NCBI RefSeq assembly: GCF_900184895.1
Contig: NZ_FXZK01000001.1
Location: forward strand, 620,001-684,000
Reading direction: 5' to 3'
Length of the DNA: 64,000 nucleotides
From: Flavimaricola marinus
Lineage (GTDB): Bacteria; Pseudomonadota; Alphaproteobacteria; Rhodobacterales; Rhodobacteraceae
Part shown: positions 27,679 through 34,691 of the stretch, piece by piece
Numbering within the stretch: the stretch's first letter is position 1
Layout: each line of letters begins with the position of its first letter
The notes under the pieces: model-generated
The model's database searches: none
Told to the model about the DNA's origin: nothing
Seen by the model: only the letters and a program-made list of their open reading frames with translations
Made by a program: the position numbers and the translations under genes

Positions 27679-28107
27679 ATGCGCCTGATCCTGCTCATAT
27701 CCTGCCTCGCCTGCTCGCCCGCCGCCGCGTGGGAATTCTCCGCGACACCGATCTGCACCCTGAGCCACGAAACCGAAGACGCGGCCGTCGTCGTCACCTA
27801 TGACGCAACGCTGCCCGAATACACGATCTCGGTCACCCGGGCGGAACCGTGGCCGGATGCGGCGATTTTCGCCATGACATTCGACGGCGGCCTGCCGTTG
27901 ACGATCCAGACCGACCGGCACGTGCTGTCCGCGGACCGGCTGAGCCTCACGGTCACGGACCGCGGCTTCGGCAACGTCCTGAACGGGTTGGAACGCAACC
28001 GCATCGCCCTGGCGGTCGCGGGCGGCGCGGTCGCGGCCCTGCCACTCGACGGGATCGAAGAGCCGATGCAGGCGTTTCGGTCCTGCCCGCAGGTTGGCCT
28101 TTCGTGA
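27679..28107 (+). CDS. Secreted protein of unknown function downstream of uvrB
   Basis: A 142-aa exported protein: signal peptide MRLILLISCLACSPAAAWEF, then a beta-rich domain with ICTLSHETEDAAVVVTYD, YTISVTRAEPWPDAAIFAMTFDGG and LSLTVTDRGFGNVLNGLERN. Two cysteines flank the mature domain (TPICTL and FRSCPQ) and could form a disulfide. Homologous small secreted genes often follow uvrB in Rhodobacterales; the function is unknown. The ribosome site is weak. Confidence 0.65.
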   Translation: MRLILLISCLACSPAAAWEFSATPICTLSHETEDAAVVVTYDATLPEYTISVTRAEPWPDAAIFAMTFDGGLPLTIQTDRHVLSADRLSLTVTDRGFGNVLNGLERNRIALAVAGGAVAALPLDGIEEPMQAFRSCPQVGLS

Positions 28108-28129
28108 AAACGATGCAAGCTGAAAGGGA

Positions 28130-28199
28130 AGCCCGGTTTGAAATTGCGTCTTCCGATGGACCACTACATCTCAGGGCGACAACAGTTCAAAACCGGGCT
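28130..28199. repeat. Long inverted repeat downstream of the secreted-protein gene
   Basis: AGCCCGGTTTGAA (28130-28142) is complementary to TTCAAAACCGGGCT (28186-28199, one bulged A) across a 43-base loop; GATTTATTAG follows. It may act as a terminator or mRNA end. The 28108-28271 interval otherwise has no gene. Confidence 0.5.
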
Positions 28200-28233
28200 G
28201 ATTTATTAGTAATCTATAAAGGTGAATAAATTA

Positions 28234-28249
28234 CTAACTTGGCGTTAAC
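28234..28249 (+). promoter_or_regulatory. CtrA-like box, one mismatch
   Basis: CTAA-CTTGGCG-TTAAC differs from TTAA-N7-TTAAC at one base and ends 22 bases before the ATG of the outer-membrane protein gene at 28272. Confidence 0.35.
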
Positions 28250-28271
28250 CATTTCAGCGCATGGTCGAATT

Positions 28272-28943
28272 ATGCTGCGCCCGGTTCTTGCCCCTTTTTT
28301 CGCGTTATTGCTTGCGGCGACCCAAAGCCACGCCGGCGCGTGGCCGCGCGCCGAAGGCGAGACCTTCTTGTCCTTCGGCGGCAACGTCGCGCTGTTCGGC
28401 GAGGCCGTGCGCCCGGTCTACTACGACCCGACGGTCTATCTGGAATACGGGCTGACAGAGCGGTGGACCGTCGGCATCGACGGCTTCACCTCCGACAAGG
28501 GCACGGCCGGCAGCCTCTTCGTCTTTGTCCGCTACCCGCTTTCGCACCCGGACAACCCGGACAAGCTCGCCGTTTCGGTCGGCACCGGGGCCACGTTGAT
28601 GCCCAACGGGGCGCTGGAAGAGACGCCGCGGATCGGGTTGCACTGGGGGCGTGGCTTTGCCAACGGCTGGATGGCGGCGGATACCGAGCTGACCTACGGG
28701 CTCACGCGCGGCATCGCCCAGACCAAGATCGACGTGACCATCGGCTACGATCTCAACGACGATTGGACGACGGTGCTGGTCAGCACCGCCGGGATCGGGC
28801 TGACGGGCGACGTCTACGTCAAGACGAGCCCCTCCCTGCTCTATCATTTCAACGATACGGTCAGCCTCCGGATGGGCTTGGTGCAGGCCCTCAGCGGCGA
28901 TTTCGGCAGCGGGCTCAGCCTCGAGGCATGGCTGCGTTTCTAG
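28272..28943 (+). CDS. Outer-membrane beta-barrel-like protein of unknown function
   Basis: A 223-aa exported protein with signal peptide LRPVLAPFFALLLAATQSHAGA and alternating hydrophobic/hydrophilic strands typical of a small outer-membrane barrel: TFLSFGGNVALFG, TVYLEYGLTERWTVGIDGF, AADTELTYGLTRG, KIDVTIGYDLNDDW, SLRMGLVQALSG and the terminal LEAWLRF ending in Phe, the usual C-terminal signal for BAM insertion. Function is not known. A TTG at 28239 is an alternative start, but ATG 28272 places the signal peptide at the N-terminus. Confidence 0.7.
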   Translation: MLRPVLAPFFALLLAATQSHAGAWPRAEGETFLSFGGNVALFGEAVRPVYYDPTVYLEYGLTERWTVGIDGFTSDKGTAGSLFVFVRYPLSHPDNPDKLAVSVGTGATLMPNGALEETPRIGLHWGRGFANGWMAADTELTYGLTRGIAQTKIDVTIGYDLNDDWTTVLVSTAGIGLTGDVYVKTSPSLLYHFNDTVSLRMGLVQALSGDFGSGLSLEAWLRF

Positions 28944-28982
28944 GCTGTTGCGGATCGACCGTCGCGGCGGCACTCTGCGCGC

Positions 28983-29459
28983 ATGACAGATCCGATCCGC
29001 CCCACCGACGACGACGCCCGCGCCCTCGCGCGGCAGTTGCTGACCTCTGCCCGCTTTGGCGCGCTGGCCACGCATGACCCGGAAACCGGGCTGCCGCATG
29101 TCGCCCGTGTCGCGGTCGGGCATGACGGCGGCGACGCGCTGCTGCTGATTTCGGAGCTCTCGCTGCACACCCGGCACCTCGGTGCATCGCCCGGCGCTGC
29201 GCTCCTTCTGGGCGAGCCCGGCGACAAGGGCGATCCCCTGACCCATCCCCGGATGACGATCCAGGGGCGCTGCGAAGAGGCCGACAAGGCGCGCCTGCGC
29301 GACGCATGGCTCTCCGATCACCCAAAGACCGCACTCTACTACGATTTCGCCGATTTCCGCCTGCTACGGCTCGTCGGTGAAGCGGTGCACCTGAATGGCG
29401 GTTTCGGCAAAGCCTACCTGCTAGCTCCGGCCGACCTCGCCGCGCGCAACGGATCATAG
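28983..29459 (+). CDS. HugZ/pyridoxamine 5'-phosphate oxidase-like protein
   Basis: A 158-aa FMN-binding split-barrel protein. The N-terminal pattern ARQLLTSARFGALATHDPETGLPHVARVAVGHD and LLISELSLHTRHLGASPGAALLLGEPGDKGDPLTHPRMTIQG match the HugZ (heme-utilisation) branch, and the end of the domain has YYDFADFRLLRLVGEAVHLNGGFGKAY. Possible roles are heme degradation or flavin-dependent reduction; the sequence does not decide. The last 46 bases overlap the convergent DUF427 gene. The ribosome site before ATG 28983 is weak. Confidence 0.85.
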   Translation: MTDPIRPTDDDARALARQLLTSARFGALATHDPETGLPHVARVAVGHDGGDALLLISELSLHTRHLGASPGAALLLGEPGDKGDPLTHPRMTIQGRCEEADKARLRDAWLSDHPKTALYYDFADFRLLRLVGEAVHLNGGFGKAYLLAPADLAARNGS

Positions 29460-29917
29460 ACGGGCACGGGCTCCGGCATCGCCTCGTCCGTCGTGACCCA
29501 GCCGCCGTCTTGCGCACCGGCATAGGGCTGCACCCGCGCCTGCCCGACCCATGCTTCGTCCACCGCTTGCGGGAAAAACGCCAAATGGCTGCGCAGCGCC
29601 CGATATTCCGGCGGCGGTTCCGGAAAGAACCAGACAGCTTCGGGAATCAGGCCCTCCGGCCCGATGAGGTGGAAATAAGCGATCCGCCCGCCCCAGTCAG
29701 ACTTTCCCTGACGGTCAGAGGGGTGCAGCCGGTCCATGTCCACATGATGCGCCGGCACATAGTAGAGCGGTGCCTCCGTGGCGCCCACGACCCTGACGGC
29801 CGCCTGCGACTGCGCGATCACCTGCCCCGCCAGTTCGATCCGGACACCGCCCGGCGCCGCTTCGAGAATGGGCGCGCAGGTCTGCCGCACCCTGGGAGAA
29901 CCCCGCCAGGCCAGCAT
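29414..29917 (-). CDS. DUF427-family protein
   Basis: A 167-aa soluble protein with the DUF427 hairpin pattern: VRIELAGQVIAQSQAAVRVVGATEAPLYYVPAHHVDMDRL (here described in parts as the AG-V-I-A and YYVP--HVDMD signatures) and GRIAYFHLIG. DUF427 domains fold as small beta barrels of unknown activity. GAGGG precedes the ATG (29917-29915). The 3' end runs 46 bases into the convergent HugZ-like gene, an antisense overlap that appears genuine because both frames keep conserved ends. Confidence 0.75.
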   Translation of the reverse strand: MLAWRGSPRVRQTCAPILEAAPGGVRIELAGQVIAQSQAAVRVVGATEAPLYYVPAHHVDMDRLHPSDRQGKSDWGGRIAYFHLIGPEGLIPEAVWFFPEPPPEYRALRSHLAFFPQAVDEAWVGQARVQPYAGAQDGGWVTTDEAMPEPVPVYDPLRAARSAGASR

Positions 29918-30355
29918 CAGCCCTCACCACAGCAACAGGGCCAATCGCCCACGGGAACCTCAGACATGCCTTTTCCCTTCCGCCCAATCGCTCAACCAAA
30001 CCGCGTCAAACAACGATAGAACGGCAAAGCTAAACAAAGCCTTAACCGGACCGCTCTGCGTGATGGGCAGCCACGCGGATCAACCCAAAGTTGCCCGACA
30101 ACACGGAACTGCGCCGATCCGCAACGCGCAGAACCGAAACAAGCGGCCAGCGGGCTGAAATATCCCGGGCGGCGCCTTGCAAGGCACAACCGCCACTGAA
30201 GGCCGCTATCCCTCTGTCAGAAAACACATTCTCACACCCGGCGCCGGCCGGGACGACGCGACGCGGGCCTCACATTCGCGCTATGGCAGACTGGGTCGAT
30301 TGCTCCAACGCGCTAGATCGGCCATTGAGAGGCTCACCCATTCCAAGGACACAAT
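29918..30355. other. Intergenic region without a recognisable gene
   Basis: 438 bases between divergent DUF427 and CDP-alcohol phosphatidyltransferase genes. It contains a perfect 12-bp palindrome GCCTTGCAAGGC (30174-30185) and a GC-rich hairpin (CCCGGCGCCGGCCGGG, about 30237-30252). A TAAA-N7-TTAAC sequence (30031-30046) is a weak CtrA-like match. No convincing RNA gene or reading frame was found. Confidence 0.5.
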
Positions 30356-30964
30356 ATGTTGGACGCCCCCGCACGACGGCTGATCGACCCCACGCTCAAT
30401 CGGATGGGCGCGGCGATTGCACGCTTTGGCGTGTCGGCCAATACGGTGACGATGCTCGGGCTGGGGCTGGGGCTGCTTGCGGCGCTGCTGATCGTCATCG
30501 GCTGGCCGCAACTGTCGCTCCTGCCGCTTCTGGCCTCACGGCTGGCGGACGGGCTCGACGGGGCGATCGCGCGGGCGACGCAAAAGACGGACTTCGGCGG
30601 ATACCTTGATATCGCAGCGGATTTTCTGTTCTACGGGGCCATCCCTCTGGCCTTCGTGCTTAATGATCCGGCGGCAAACGGGGCGGCTGGGGCGTTCCTG
30701 CTCGCCTCGTTCTACTTCAACGGAACCAGCTTTCTGGGCTACGCGATCCTCGCCGAGAAACGGGGGATGAAGACCTCGGCGCAGGGGGTCAAATCGCTCT
30801 ATTACTCCAACGGCATCCTCGAAGGCACCGAAACCATCGGTTTCTTCATCCTGCTATGCCTGTTTTCGGGCAGCTTCCCCCTCATGGCCTGGGTGTTCGG
30901 CACCTTGTGTTTTCTGGGTGGAGCGTTGCGGATCTATGCCGCCTCGCGGATTTTCCGCGACTAG
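30356..30964 (+). CDS. CDP-alcohol phosphatidyltransferase family protein
   Basis: An inner-membrane enzyme of 202 aa that transfers a phosphatidyl group from a CDP-linked donor to an alcohol. The family motif D-x2-DG-x2-AR-x8-9-G-x3-D-x3-D is complete: ADGLDGAIARATQKTDFGGY followed by LDIAAD. Six hydrophobic helices are visible. The second half (FYFNGTSFLGYAILAEKRG) matches an uncharacterised branch; the acceptor alcohol is unknown, so phospholipid head group cannot be assigned. It is followed by an epimerase and sugar transferase, suggesting an envelope role. Confidence 0.88.
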   Translation: MLDAPARRLIDPTLNRMGAAIARFGVSANTVTMLGLGLGLLAALLIVIGWPQLSLLPLLASRLADGLDGAIARATQKTDFGGYLDIAADFLFYGAIPLAFVLNDPAANGAAGAFLLASFYFNGTSFLGYAILAEKRGMKTSAQGVKSLYYSNGILEGTETIGFFILLCLFSGSFPLMAWVFGTLCFLGGALRIYAASRIFRD

Positions 30965-31047
30965 AGCCCGGCACATGGCCGAGCCTGCTGGAAATGCCGC
31001 CCCCGATCCTGTAGCGGATGGCGTCGAAGCGGCAGGAGCGCAGTGAC

Positions 31048-31905
31048 TTGACGGCCTCATCACAGCAAACAGACGATCTGGGGCCCCTGATCCTCGGCGC
31101 AAGCGGACGCGTCGGTCAGGCGTTTCGTACGTTGCACCGCGCCGGTTTGTGGCCCGCCACAGCGCAGCCCCTCTGGCACGCCCGTCAGCCCGGTCAGGGC
31201 GACTACGGCTGGGATATGCTGGCAGAGGACGCCCCCCGCGATCCCCGGCTGGCACGGGTGCGCGGGATGATCGTGCTGACCGGCGGCACCGGTGGGACCA
31301 CCGGCCCCGATCACAACAGCGCGCTGGCCAAGGCCGCAATCGACCTCGCCACCCGCGAGGGGATCGGGCCGGTTCTGCTGTGCTCGTCTCAGGCGGTCTA
31401 CGGTCGCGCCACCGGGCCACAGACCGAGATTACGGACCCGACGCCTGCCAACGCCTACGGCGAGGCCAAGCTGCGGATGGAGCAGACCGTGCAGGGCGCG
31501 GCCGGGGTCTGCTGCCTGCGGATCGGCAATGTCGCGGGCACCGACATGCTCCTGCGCAACGCGGCCCTTGGGCCGGTGACGCTCGACCAGTTCGCCGACG
31601 GGTCCGCACCGCGGCGGTGCTACATCGGGCCGCTCAGCCTTGCAGCCACGATGCTGACGCTCATCGACCAGCCCACACTACCCCGGCTGGCGAACGTCGC
31701 GGCCCCGGGCGAGTTGGGGATGGACGCGCTGCTGACCGCCGCCAAGGCCGACTGGCGCTGGCGGCCCGCCCCTGCGGATGCCCTGCCCGCCCTCTCGCTC
31801 GATCTGTCGCGGCTGATGGAGCTCGCGCCGCTACCGGCCAAGGCAGGCACCGCGCCCGCCCTGATCGACGAAGCACAATCCGCCGGCTGGAGGGTCTTTG
31901 CATGA
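31048..31905 (+). CDS. NAD-dependent epimerase/dehydratase-like protein
   Basis: An extended-SDR-like protein of 285 aa. The nucleotide-binding Gly motif is GPLILGASGRVGQAF; the active-site region reads LCSSQAVYGRATGP followed by ANAYGEAKLRMEQ, i.e. Ser and YxxxK as in sugar epimerases. The C-terminal half is divergent, so the substrate is unknown. The start is uncertain: TTG at 31048 with AGGAG 9 bases upstream is preferred, the alternative ATG at 31018 has no ribosome site. The stop overlaps the sugar transferase ATG (ATGA), so they are coupled. Confidence 0.75.
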   Translation: MTASSQQTDDLGPLILGASGRVGQAFRTLHRAGLWPATAQPLWHARQPGQGDYGWDMLAEDAPRDPRLARVRGMIVLTGGTGGTTGPDHNSALAKAAIDLATREGIGPVLLCSSQAVYGRATGPQTEITDPTPANAYGEAKLRMEQTVQGAAGVCCLRIGNVAGTDMLLRNAALGPVTLDQFADGSAPRRCYIGPLSLAATMLTLIDQPTLPRLANVAAPGELGMDALLTAAKADWRWRPAPADALPALSLDLSRLMELAPLPAKAGTAPALIDEAQSAGWRVFA

Positions 31906-32519
31906 CATGGAGCAAGCGCCTGCTCGACCTTGCCGTCGCGATCCCGGCCTGCCTCATCGCGCTGCCGATCCTGCTGGTGCTCTGCCTGCTGCTGCTGATC
32001 CGCGAGGGTCGGCCGATCTTCTATATCTCGGAGCGGATGAAAACGCCGACCGAGGGGTTCGGGCTGGTCAAGCTGCGGACCATGCGGCCCAGCCCGCCGG
32101 GAACAGAGGCCGGCGTGACGGGCGGGGACAAATCCGACCGGATGTCGGATTTCCACCGGCTTCTGAGGCGAACGCGGGCGGACGAACTGCCGCAACTGTG
32201 GAACGTGCTCAAAGGGGATATGAGCCTCGTCGGACCCCGGCCGCCCCTGCGGGTCTATGTCGAGGACTATCCGGAACTCTACGGCGAAGTGCTGCAATGC
32301 AGACCCGGCGTGACCGGCATCGCGTCATTGCGATTTCACCGACGCGAAGAGCAATTGCTGGCGGCCTGTAGGTCCGCGGCCGAAACCGATGCGGTCTATC
32401 GCAGACGGTGCGTCCCGCGCAAAGCGCACATGGACATTCTGTATCGAAACAGCCAGAGCGTGTGTGGCGACATTTCGCTCATAATACAGACGATTGCCCG
32501 ACTTTTCGGCAGACATTAA
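31902..32519 (+). CDS. Monotopic phosphoglycosyl transferase (bacterial sugar transferase, PglC-like)
   Basis: A 205-aa enzyme that transfers a sugar-1-phosphate from a UDP-sugar to undecaprenyl phosphate, starting glycan assembly at the inner membrane. It has the single re-entrant hydrophobic segment (LLDLAVAIPACLIALPILLV), then FGLVKLRTM, the catalytic Asp-Glu dyad in RRTRADELPQLWNVLKGDMSLVGPRP, and RPGVTGIASL. The size corresponds to the minimal PglC-type form. The start is coupled to the upstream epimerase. The sugar is not predictable, but the following CapD-type dehydratase suggests a diacetamido- or deoxyamino-sugar (inference). Confidence 0.9.
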   Translation: MTWSKRLLDLAVAIPACLIALPILLVLCLLLLIREGRPIFYISERMKTPTEGFGLVKLRTMRPSPPGTEAGVTGGDKSDRMSDFHRLLRRTRADELPQLWNVLKGDMSLVGPRPPLRVYVEDYPELYGEVLQCRPGVTGIASLRFHRREEQLLAACRSAAETDAVYRRRCVPRKAHMDILYRNSQSVCGDISLIIQTIARLFGRH

Positions 32520-32701
32520 GGCGCTGAGCTTGCTACAACGCCGCAACGCAGTATCATCGGCTGTTAATAACCCGCTGATTCTGAAAAGGTGACGAAGCCT
32601 TTGCGCTGAACGAGCAGGACGAGTTTATTGGATTACCTTGGTGCCTCCTATTCAATGGCGAAAGCCCGCAATTAGAACGACGTGGGCCGGAGAATTCTGA
32701 A

Positions 32702-34624
32702 GTGAGACTGCACGTGTCAAACGATTTGCTTTTGAAGATTGTCGCCGATCTTCCAAGGCCGATTAAGCAGGCCACCATCGTGGCACTTGATATCGCGTTA
32801 CTCCCAATCGCCATGGTGCTGGCGCTCGCCCTGCAACAGAACCGTTTCCCGCCCGCCGAAGGGCTCCTGGAGCTCTGGATGGGCTTCGTCATCCTGATGA
32901 CGATCGCCGGTCTGCTCAGCGTCGTGCTCGGTATCCATAAGGTGCAGCTCAAGGCTTACGAGACGCGGGCGCTGGGGATGACGGCGGCGCATGTGCTGGT
33001 CATCGGGCTTGCGGCGGCGATCATCGACGGGCTGTCTGGGCGCGAAAGCCCGATCTCGACGGCAATCATTTTCGCCTTTGTCTACTTCGGGATGTGCGCC
33101 TCCAGCCGGTATCTGCTGCTGAAACTGCTGCGGTGGATTTACGACAAGCAGGAGGATCAGGTCCGGGTGCTGATCTACGGCGCGGGGCGGATGGGGCAAC
33201 AGCTCGTCGCGGCGCTCAAGACCGACGACACCATCGTTCCGATCGCCTTTGTCGACGACAGCAAGAGGCTGCATTCGACCATCGTAAAGGGGCTGACGGT
33301 CTACTCCTCGGCCTCGATTTCCACGCTGGTTTCGGAAAAGAAGGTCGACCGGGTGCTGCTGGCGATGCCGTCGCAGACGCGGGCGCGGCTGGCGCAGATC
33401 TCGGCCAAGCTCGAAGGCATGGGGCTGACGGTTGAATCGTTGCCCTCCTTCTCGCAGCTGGCCGGCAACGGGGCCAAGCTGGTCGAACAGTTGCGGCCGG
33501 TGCAGCCGGGGCAATTCCTCGGACGGCCACCTCTCGACAGCGAATTGCCGGGCGGATCAGAGACCTACGCCGGGCGCTCAATCCTCGTGACGGGTGCGGG
33601 CGGGTCCATCGGGTCCGAGCTTTGCAAGCAACTGGTGCTGTGCAAACCGCGCCGCCTCGTGTTGATGGAGATCAGCGAACTCGCGCTCTACAACATCAAC
33701 AACGAACTGGCCGAACTGGCGCGGCACCAAGGGGTCGAGCTGATCCCCTCGCTTGGTTCCGTGACGGATGCGCCCATCGTGCGGCGGGTGCTTTCGCAGC
33801 ACAGCGTCGACGTCGTGATCCACGCCGCGGCCTACAAACACGTCCCCATCGTCGAACGCGACCCGGTCCCGGGCTTTGCCAACAACGTTCTGGGCACCCA
33901 TACGCTCGCCACCGCCGCCGCCGAAGCGCAGGTGGCGCGGTTTATCCTGATCTCCACGGACAAGGCCGTGCGGCCCAAGAATATGATGGGCGCGTCCAAG
34001 CGACTGGCCGAGATGGTCATTCAGGACCTGGCCAAGCGGGCCAATCCCGAGGCCGGCGACACGATCTTTTCGATGGTGCGGTTCGGCAACGTGATCGGCT
34101 CCTCCGGCTCGGTCATCCCGCTGTTCGAGGAACAGATCGCGCGGGGCGGGCCGGTGACGGTCACGCATCCGGACGTGACGCGGTTCTTCATGACCATCGC
34201 AGAGGCCGCACGGCTCGTGCTGGTGGCTGGCAGCCTCGCTAAAGGCGGCGACCTCTTCGTGCTGGATATGGGAGAGCCGATCCGGATCTACGATCTGGCG
34301 CAGCAGATGATCGCCGCGGCAGGCTACGAACAGCGGACCAAGGACAACCCCGGCGGCGATATCGAAATCCAGCTCACCGGCCTGCGGCCCGGCGAAAAGC
34401 TGTTCGAGGAATTGCTGATCGGCGAAGGCCAGACCAGCACCCCGCACCCAAAGATCCTGCAAGCCCGCGAAGCGCACCTCAGCGAGATCGAGGTCGCCGC
34501 CTGCATCAAGGCGATCCGGGCGGCGGTCGCAGAGGCCGACGACGACGCGATTCGCAAGATCGTCAGCCGCTGGGTCGAAAGCGGCAAGCGGATCGGCAGC
34601 CTGCAAAGCATCCCGGCAAGCTAG
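32702..34624 (+). CDS. CapD/WbpM/FlaA1-type nucleoside-diphosphate sugar 4,6-dehydratase, membrane-bound
   Basis: A 640-aa protein with four N-terminal transmembrane helices (to about residue 140), a CoA-binding-like/Rossmann domain (VLIYGAGRMGQQLVAALK) and a C-terminal SDR domain: RSILVTGAGGSIGSELCKQL, AAYKHVPIVERDP, STDKAVRPKNMMGASKRLAEM (modified active site with D/K in place of Tyr as in FlaA1/WbpM) and MVRFGNVIGSSGSVIPLFEEQI. Such enzymes make UDP-4-keto-6-deoxy-hexosamines for surface polysaccharide. GTG at 32702 with GGAG about 11 bases upstream is the start. It lies 182 bases after the sugar transferase in a slightly AT-richer spacer. Confidence 0.93.
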   Translation: MRLHVSNDLLLKIVADLPRPIKQATIVALDIALLPIAMVLALALQQNRFPPAEGLLELWMGFVILMTIAGLLSVVLGIHKVQLKAYETRALGMTAAHVLVIGLAAAIIDGLSGRESPISTAIIFAFVYFGMCASSRYLLLKLLRWIYDKQEDQVRVLIYGAGRMGQQLVAALKTDDTIVPIAFVDDSKRLHSTIVKGLTVYSSASISTLVSEKKVDRVLLAMPSQTRARLAQISAKLEGMGLTVESLPSFSQLAGNGAKLVEQLRPVQPGQFLGRPPLDSELPGGSETYAGRSILVTGAGGSIGSELCKQLVLCKPRRLVLMEISELALYNINNELAELARHQGVELIPSLGSVTDAPIVRRVLSQHSVDVVIHAAAYKHVPIVERDPVPGFANNVLGTHTLATAAAEAQVARFILISTDKAVRPKNMMGASKRLAEMVIQDLAKRANPEAGDTIFSMVRFGNVIGSSGSVIPLFEEQIARGGPVTVTHPDVTRFFMTIAEAARLVLVAGSLAKGGDLFVLDMGEPIRIYDLAQQMIAAAGYEQRTKDNPGGDIEIQLTGLRPGEKLFEELLIGEGQTSTPHPKILQAREAHLSEIEVAACIKAIRAAVAEADDDAIRKIVSRWVESGKRIGSLQSIPAS

Positions 34625-34691
34625 GCCGCTCACGGCAAATCACAGTCTTGAAACAAAAGTCACGCTTCGGCCCGTTCGGCCCGGCCCGCGC

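Noticed and set aside
29992-30189. 65-codon frame in the 29918-30355 gap
   Set aside because: No ribosome site, Arg/Cys-rich shadow composition and no similarity I recognise.
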